64,000 nt of DNA from Enchytraeus crypticus (taxonomy: Eukaryota; Annelida; Clitellata; Enchytraeida; Enchytraeidae): assembly GCA_905160935.1 (NCBI GenBank), contig CAJHZI010000649.1:1221501-1285500 (forward strand), in the 5' to 3' direction. A model generated the notes under the pieces. The model was not told where the DNA came from. It ran no database searches and was given only the letters and a program-made list of their open reading frames with translations. Positions 61,566-64,000 of the stretch are shown here, in pieces (the stretch's first letter is position 1; the number at the start of each line of letters is the position of its first letter). The translations under genes were made by a program, and so were the position numbers.

Positions 61566-64000
61566 GTGACCTATCGATTGACTGTTCTATGGCATTTTCT
61601 AATTGACAATCAACATTCGACCGTAAAAATCACTTTGTTGATCAAAACATTTATCCCATTATAAGGTTCGACATAAAAGCTAAACCTTTACCTTAATGAT
61701 TCTTTAATTAGCTTGAAAAATATTGTCCCTGAAATAATTTTCCATCGCTTTATTCAGATTCTACTTTACATAAATTAGTTCTACATTTTTCGAAAGCTAT
61801 ACATATATAACTCTATCGCTTAATTTTTATCCCTAATTATTTTTATCACTTAACTGTATGACTTTATATCTATTGCTTCCTATCGAGTGTGCCTTACATT
61901 GCTATGCAGAACAAGCAGAAAGAAGGCTCATGTAAACGGCGTTGCCTACTCATTCGCCCAGTCGGTTATCTTCTTCGCCAATGCTGGCTGTTTTGCATTC
62001 GGTGCCTATTTGGTTCGTTATCAGGGTCTCAGCTACACCAACATGTTCAAGTACGTTACAAATACCTAACACTGTGTCGTCAAGCAATAATGTGTCTTTA
62101 ACGCCAATGTCAGAAGCCCAAAGTGTATCTCTTCAAGACGTCGAATACTCTGCTGCAATATACTCACGAATATACAATGAGATTTATCATCATTATTAGA
62201 GATTGAAAGAATAGTGGTATAGGTGGTAGATTTTACGTGTATTGATTATCCCCGTTCAGTAGGCCTATAGTTTAGCAGATGATATTAACATTTTCTGTAT
62301 AAATTGAATAGTATGTCCCTCATACCTGCGTGTCATGTCTAGCTAGGCCGAGAGAATTGTGCTGTATGGTCGCAATTAATTCTTTTGAAAATATAGACCT
62401 AATTCATATTAAATTGCTAATAAAATGCAATATGTAGGACATTAATTTATGCTAACGTTAAGAGCATTGAAAATAAAAACTTAAAAGATGGTTCATAGTA
62501 ATGGTTTAGTCACCCCTCTGGTTTAGACCCTGTCCGCTGCTCTTGCTTCCTCAAGGAGGTCCAATATGTTTGCATCAGAGCATATAAAATGGTCCTCCAG
62601 AATTTTTGCCCCTCCCCTCAAAAAATGTTCAAGTGACGCTCTTGGTTTGATTTTGTTTCTGAAATAAAGTAGCTCAAACTAATAACTGAATAATTTAAAT
62701 AACTGAATTTTGATTGCAGTGCTTTCGACAAAATATTACTTACAAACATTAAATTATAATTAAGACTGCAAGTTATTTTTAGTCGCTCTTATCAAGAGTT
62801 ACAAATTAAGAGCTGTATTTACTTTAGTCAATTGATAAGATTAATTGATACAATAAATATAAACAAGAAATTCTTATTTCTAGAGTGCTCATGGCCATAA
62901 TGTTTGGAGCCATGGCAGCCGGTCAAGCCACTTCTTTCGCTCCAGATTATGGAAAAGCCAAGATGGCTGCGGCTCGGTTGTTTTTACTCTTCGATAGAAA
63001 GCCGTCCATTGACAGCAGTTCAACGGCCGGAGAAAAGCCCGTGAGTTTTTTTGGACAAAATCATTAGTGAATTTGTAAAATAAAAGTTTTGAGATACAAT
63101 ATCTATCTATCTATCCCCCTTCTCTCTCTCTCTCTCTCTCTCTCTCTAGTTTTCTATCAAGTGGCTGATCCAAGGTACATATTCCTATTGTATGCTACTT
63201 TCATGATATTAAATTTCACTTTAAAGATTAACGAATTAATCTATTAAAAAAGACAATACCTTATCCACACCATAATGCAGCCTATCGTTCGGGAATAACA
63301 TGGCTTCTGAGATGGTTTCCCGTAGCCTTCCTCAGTTCTTGCTCCGTAGTCTCTAGCAACGACGTGTGCAGTTTACGGTTTTTCTATTCTTCAATATCTC
63401 GGGCATAGTACGGGATGCAATATAATAGGATAATATGGTATCTTAACATTTACAGCATTTAAAAATTCTAATTTCATTGATAATAATTACAATGATAAGT
63501 TTATATATTAATGATCGAAGTTAAGCAAATTCATTTATTTAGGCCCTTTTTTCAAAGAACTTCATTAATTATTCTTGGCTGAAGCCTGAATTAAGTCCTA
63601 GAGATGAACTAGTCGAAATATATCAATTTAGTAGTAAAATTAATTTAGATCGTACGATTTGCACATTCAACATTACGATACGAGATCATCATCATAGGCA
63701 TTACATGTAATAGTGCGAAAACAGGGTAAGCCTAGGGCTCTTGGCACCCAAAAGCTAAACTGCAACTATAAACTACTATAGCTAATATACATGTATATTT
63801 AGATATCATATCAAGTACATCAGTGACAGTAACTTTTACGAATTCAAATGAATCTATCATACAAAGTCACATATACTCTCAGATATTATCAAATAGCCGC
63901 TTACGAATTCAAAAGTATATAATACTTAAAATACAAAAGCGCTCTAATTCATCATCATCATCTTCCCTTAAATTCCAGTTTAACCAGGGTCGGGATGCGA
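43362..64000 (+). CDS. ABCB1-like: Gene B: ABCB1-type (P-glycoprotein/MDR) transporter, 23 coding exons seen, continues past the window
   Basis: Tandem paralogue of gene A, same strand, 6.4 kb downstream. Exons: 43362-43544, 44813-45033, 45516-45622, 46193-46364, 46726-46897, 47380-47504, 48030-48201, 50205-50318, 51463-51573, 51928-52053, 52598-52801, 53546-53716, 54527-54688, 55314-55374, 55669-55793, 56069-56215, 56826-56930, 57398-57475, 57853-57936, 58110-58313, 61342-61442, 61910-62050, 62884-63040. They sum to 3243 nt, 1081 residues in frame. NBD1 is intact: Tyr452, Walker A 478-486, Gln526, LSGGQ 582-586, Asp606/Glu607, His638. Exon lengths equal those of gene A except exons 1, 14, 15 and 16. 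By analogy four more exons (NBD2) should lie beyond 64000. Predicted role: ATP-driven efflux or flippase at the plasma membrane. The substrate is unknown, and the diverged TMDs suggest it differs from gene A. Confidence 0.95.
43978..44098 (+). repeat. SINE-1, decayed copy
   Basis: tgttcaaatcctgttctctc (B box region) and gggaaactgacgttaaac at the 3' part. Confidence 0.6.
44645..44768 (+). repeat. SINE-1, decayed copy
   Basis: ggagttcaaatcctggactt then gcactgatattctttagaga; ends ~45 bp upstream of exon 2 of gene B. Confidence 0.55.
44813..45033 (+). CDS. Gene B exon 2: TM1 and extracellular loop 1
   Basis: Residues 62-135. [20 protein letters not shown] then TM1 and loop 1 with sequons NLS and NVT. 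The donor gttagg is poor but gives the same phase (2) and length (221 nt) as gene A. Intron 2 (45034-45515) shows loosely repeated agtaaaataatt words only. Confidence 0.92.
45516..45622 (+). CDS. Gene B exon 3: extracellular loop 1
   Basis: Residues 135-171. [11 protein letters not shown]..., keeping only the YNQTE sequon block of gene A exon 3. Acceptor ttccag, donor gtaagt. Intron 3 (45623-46192) contains a GC-rich patch and C-run. Confidence 0.92.
45805..45935. other. GC-rich patch with C-run in intron 3 of gene B
   Basis: Unusually GC-rich stretch (gtcacggcgcctcgagagcc and so on) ending in a run of about 18 C. It stands out from the AT-rich intron. I do not recognise it; it may be a repeat remnant. 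Confidence 0.6.
46193..46364 (+). CDS. Gene B exon 4: TM2 and intracellular loop 1
   Basis: Residues 171-228. [18 protein letters not shown] then [20 protein letters not shown]. Donor gtatgt. Intron 4 (46365-46725) starts with a cactcactc-type repeat and a CT tract. Confidence 0.94.
46375..46586. repeat. CACTCACT-type array and CT tract after exon 4 of gene B
   Basis: Irregular repetition of actcactc, gctcactgactcac and similar words, then (CT)n at about 46550-46586. Confidence 0.85.
46726..46897 (+). CDS. Gene B exon 5: TM3 and TM4
   Basis: Residues 228-285. [32 protein letters not shown]. Acceptor ctgcag, donor gtttgt. Intron 5 (46898-47379) includes a diverged ~100-bp tandem duplication of AT-rich sequence at about 47115-47330. 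Confidence 0.94.
47380..47504 (+). CDS. Gene B exon 6: intracellular loop 2
   Basis: Residues 286-327. [20 protein letters not shown]... The last ~90 nt almost match gene A exon 6. Donor gtgagg, phase 2. Intron 6 (47505-48029) shows nothing recognisable. Confidence 0.94.
48030..48201 (+). CDS. Gene B exon 7: TM5
   Basis: Residues 327-384. [16 protein letters not shown] then [13 protein letters not shown]. Donor gtaagt. Intron 7 (48202-50204) holds SINE-1, SINE-3, a family-5 repeat and the foldback LINE. Confidence 0.94.
48233..48361 (-). repeat. SINE-1, full copy
   Basis: aaaaagctaatgttaacgtc, ttcttcactcgaaagcgctg, gaacccaggatttgaaccccg, then cgacatcgccactggctcca. Starts ~30 bp after the exon 7 donor. 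Confidence 0.82.
48552..48740 (+). repeat. Distinct tRNA-derived SINE-like repeat (SINE-3)
   Basis: gatttagtgtaacggttaga resembles a tRNA A box region, gttcgcctcggaagcaagtg an anticodon-arm-like part and ccggggttaaaaactcaggt a decayed B box. The downstream part ends near gattatttcatgg. Only copy seen, so family status is inferred. Confidence 0.5.
49312..49395 (+). repeat. Dispersed repeat family 5, copy 2
   Basis: taacgtcaaggttcagaagc ... ctcgacacactcgagctacc gtcacaaagattaag, same as 16768-16872. Lies ~70 bp before the LINE insertion. Confidence 0.75.
49465..50122 (-). mobile_element. 5'-truncated LINE with terminal foldback, flanked by 12-bp target repeats
   Basis: The minus-strand coding part (49872 to 49468) reads [14 protein letters not shown], then [31 protein letters not shown], a zinc-knuckle-like C-terminus typical of certain LINE RT proteins. 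Upstream on the minus strand it continues (with frame breaks) as [23 protein letters not shown]. Direct repeats ttacaaactgtt at 49453-49464 and 50123-50134 are read as the target-site duplication. The distal end carries a perfect inverted duplication (49960-50116). It sits in intron 7 of gene B. Confidence 0.85.
49960..50116. repeat. Perfect inverted repeat, 75-bp arms and 7-nt loop
   Basis: Left arm 49960-50034, loop agacgcg 50035-50041, right arm 50042-50116. The arms are exact reverse complements as read. The arms end attg / caat at the loop and start atgttacaaagaactgggag on the left. Confidence 0.96.
50205..50318 (+). CDS. Gene B exon 8: TM6
   Basis: Residues 385-422. [20 protein letters not shown] then [16 protein letters not shown]. 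The acceptor is aataaag with little pyrimidine, fixed by homology. Donor gtacat. Intron 8 (50319-51462) contains a SINE-1 piece and the pentanucleotide array. Confidence 0.92.
50415..50492 (-). repeat. SINE-1 fragment (3' half)
   Basis: aaagctggtaaagctaatgt, gtttcctcactcgaaagcga, gagcgagcccaggattt. Confidence 0.75.
51040..51455. repeat. Pentanucleotide satellite-like array before exon 9 of gene B
   Basis: About 400 bp of 5-bp units gtatt, gtatc, atatc, gcatt and variants (period 5 throughout). It ends a few nt before the exon 9 acceptor at 51462. Long Y/I/S/R/V frames on both strands are artefacts. Confidence 0.93.
51463..51573 (+). CDS. Gene B exon 9: start of NBD1
   Basis: Residues 423-459. 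[13 protein letters not shown] then [19 protein letters not shown]-loop Tyr452. The acceptor tgtttttag lies directly after the pentanucleotide array. Intron 9 is 51574-51927. Confidence 0.94.
51928..52053 (+). CDS. Gene B exon 10: NBD1 Walker A
   Basis: Residues 460-501. GSSGCGKST at 478-486. The sequence is near-identical to gene A exon 10. Intron 10 (52054-52597) is plain AT-rich and unrelated to gene A intron 10. Confidence 0.95.
52598..52801 (+). CDS. Gene B exon 11: NBD1 Q-loop
   Basis: Residues 502-569. [20 protein letters not shown]; Gln526. About 98% identical in DNA to gene A exon 11 (4 differences counted). Intron 11 is 52802-53545; it has a direct repeat near 53155-53275 (ctgagtgatcttg...attaatgcaat twice). 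Confidence 0.95.
53546..53716 (+). CDS. Gene B exon 12: NBD1 signature and Walker B
   Basis: Residues 570-626. LSGGQ 582-586, Asp606/Glu607. Acceptor gaacag, donor gtttgt. A family-3 repeat begins within ~20 nt of the donor in intron 12 (53717-54526). Confidence 0.95.
53733..53965 (+). repeat. Dispersed repeat family 3, copy
   Basis: aggtggcaggtccgaggtac, tgctttcacgcttcataaag, gtggtctccctgtatcttcc and acgacacgtacagttgctag, starting just after exon 12 of gene B. Confidence 0.75.
54527..54688 (+). CDS. Gene B exon 13: NBD1 H-loop
   Basis: Residues 627-680. [11 protein letters not shown] (His638), ending LVTNQ. The donor gtggcc is weak. Without splicing the frame would run 22 codons further and stop at 54757. 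Intron 13 is 54689-55313. Confidence 0.92.
55314..55374 (+). CDS. Gene B exon 14: acidic linker, part 1
   Basis: Residues 681-701. [20 protein letters not shown], 61 nt, exit phase 1 at gtatgt. The equivalent exon in gene A is 43 nt, so length but not phase has changed. Confidence 0.86.
55669..55793 (+). CDS. Gene B exon 15: linker, part 2
   Basis: Residues 701-742. Basic Ser/Thr-rich ([19 protein letters not shown]) then EEEE. Acceptor ctgacag at 55668. A second in-phase acceptor (gtttcag at 55746) would give a much shorter linker, but alignment to gene A exon 15 favours the longer form. Donor gtaaga. Intron 15 (55794-56068) starts with a 13-bp minisatellite. Confidence 0.8.
55804..55928. 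repeat. 13-bp minisatellite after exon 15 of gene B
   Basis: About nine imperfect units of tgatctaaaccat. Confidence 0.9.
56069..56215 (+). CDS. Gene B exon 16: TM7
   Basis: Residues 743-791. [20 protein letters not shown] then TM7 and [14 protein letters not shown]. One codon shorter than gene A exon 16. Donor gtaggt. Intron 16 (56216-56825) has an irregular AAT/TAATA-rich stretch to about 56410. Confidence 0.94.
56826..56930 (+). CDS. Gene B exon 17: TM8
   Basis: Residues 792-826. [20 protein letters not shown] then TM8, ending NFGM. Acceptor ttacag, donor gtacgt. Intron 17 is 56931-57397, nothing recognised. Confidence 0.94.
57398..57475 (+). CDS. Gene B exon 18: intracellular loop 3, start
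   Basis: Residues 827-852. [20 protein letters not shown] then STMLRQ. Acceptor attcag, donor gtagaa. Intron 18 (57476-57852) carries a SINE-1 fragment. Confidence 0.93.
57722..57795 (+). repeat. SINE-1 fragment
   Basis: ttgctcgcccgtcactgaaa then cttaatataggctttag; decayed 3' half. Confidence 0.55.
57853..57936 (+). CDS. Gene B exon 19: intracellular loop 3, end
   Basis: Residues 853-880. [20 protein letters not shown] then TDAAAVRG. Acceptor tatgtag, donor gtaagt. Intron 19 is 57937-58109. Confidence 0.94.
58110..58313 (+). CDS. Gene B exon 20: TM9 and TM10
   Basis: Residues 881-948. [28 protein letters not shown], ending [10 protein letters not shown]. The acceptor tctaaag lacks a strong pyrimidine tract. 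Donor gtaact. Intron 20 (58314-61341, 3 kb) contains a family-1 repeat and the piggyBac-like element. Confidence 0.94.
58766..58990 (+). repeat. Dispersed repeat family 1, copy with AAT-tract head
   Basis: (AAT)n then aaaggtttaacgtccgtttc, catcacatgtcactacaaat, gccggtccggtgatcaag and atctatggtgggaagag. Immediately precedes the piggyBac-like element. Confidence 0.78.
59028..61138. mobile_element. Candidate piggyBac-like non-autonomous element with TTAA flanks
   Basis: TTAA at 59028-59031 and 61135-61138 bracket 2103 bp whose ends are inverted repeats cccattaatgcc (12 bp perfect). Subterminal repeats: gcgtcccatatatgggatcg at 59160 and 61101, and the same motif inverted at 60746-60771, giving a 33-bp internal inverted repeat (59160-59192 versus 60739-60771, one mismatch). 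No transposase frame is recognised. A family-4 SINE lies inside. TTAA plus ends starting CCC is the piggyBac signature. Confidence 0.68.
60217..60412 (+). repeat. tRNA-derived SINE-like repeat (family 4), copy 2
   Basis: aattgaaccctcgtgggttc gaatccctgccgcgctgatc, then actggactggctacacgc and gttgatcatttcactataat. Inserted inside the piggyBac-like element. Confidence 0.75.
61342..61442 (+). CDS. Gene B exon 21: intracellular loop 4
   Basis: Residues 949-982. [20 protein letters not shown], phase 2 exit at gttagt. Intron 21 (61443-61909) has a CT tract at 61518-61565. Confidence 0.94.
61518..61565. repeat. CT microsatellite
   Basis: Nearly pure (CT)n of ~45 bp in intron 21 of gene B. Confidence 0.92.
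61910..62050 (+). CDS. Gene B exon 22: TM11
   Basis: Residues 982-1029. [20 protein letters not shown] then [11 protein letters not shown], the same AGCF...FGAYLV as human P-gp. Donor gtacgt. Intron 22 is 62051-62883, with a weak family-5 match at its start. Confidence 0.94.
62884..63040 (+). CDS. Gene B exon 23: TM12
   Basis: Residues 1029-1081. [20 protein letters not shown] then [15 protein letters not shown]. Donor gtgagt. Last exon in the window. 63041-64000 is intron 23 with a CT tract, a family-3 repeat and the start of an RTE-tailed repeat. NBD2 exons are not present. Confidence 0.94.
63112..63410 (+). repeat. CT tract and family-3 repeat, intron 23 of gene B
   Basis: (CT)n then agtggctgatccaaggtaca, ttctgagatggtttcccgta and gacgtgtgcagtttacggtt. 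Confidence 0.75.
63950..64000 (-). repeat. RTE-tailed repeat, cut by window edge
   Basis: catcatcatcttcccttaaa then ccagtttaaccagggtcggg, the inverse of the (GAT)n-ended tail. Confidence 0.7.

Overview
The window is eukaryotic, most likely from an AT-rich aquatic invertebrate animal. Coding sequence is split into many short exons with GT/AG introns. Introns and spacers are AT-rich and full of microsatellites, tRNA-derived SINE-like repeats, non-LTR retrotransposon fragments and DNA transposons. The CR1/jockey-like LINE pieces and the frequent 'aggccta' and 'acatgta' words recall marine invertebrate genomes. That placement is an impression, and no species is claimed.

Two genes were found, in tandem on the + strand. 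Both encode full-size ABC transporters of the B subfamily (ABCB1 / P-glycoprotein type: TMD1-NBD1-linker-TMD2-NBD2). Gene A (4301..36933) is complete: 27 coding exons assemble in frame to about 1325 residues, and every catalytic motif of both nucleotide-binding domains is intact. Gene B (43362 to beyond 64000) has its first 23 coding exons here (about 1081 residues, through TM12). Its NBD2 lies past the right edge. Of the 23 shared exons, 19 have the same length in both genes and all have the same intron phase, so they arose by duplication. The membrane domains have diverged, but the NBD1 exons (10-13) and most of exon 6 are almost identical at the DNA level while their introns are unrelated. 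This looks like exon-confined gene conversion.

Layout: 1-4300, upstream spacer with repeat fragments. 4301-36933, gene A, whose introns hold a decayed RTE-type LINE (about 9.5-11.6 kb), a CR1/jockey-like LINE (15.4-16.4 kb), an intact Tc1/mariner element with 40-bp inverted ends (24173-25755), several SINEs and minisatellites. 36934-43361, 3' flank and intergenic spacer with SINEs. 43362-64000, gene B, whose introns hold a LINE insertion ending in a perfect 75-bp-arm foldback between 12-bp target repeats (49453-50134), a pentanucleotide satellite (about 51040-51455) and a candidate piggyBac-like element with TTAA flanks (59028-61138).

Functionally, both genes should make ATP-driven efflux pumps of the plasma membrane. 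The NBDs supply a shared, homogenised ATP motor, while the diverged membrane helices and extracellular loop 1 could give different substrate ranges. I saw no tRNA or rRNA gene, CRISPR array or bacterial-type operon, and no clearly new biological system. The most interesting observations are the exon-patchy identity of the two pumps, the foldback LINE and the well-preserved Tc1/mariner element.
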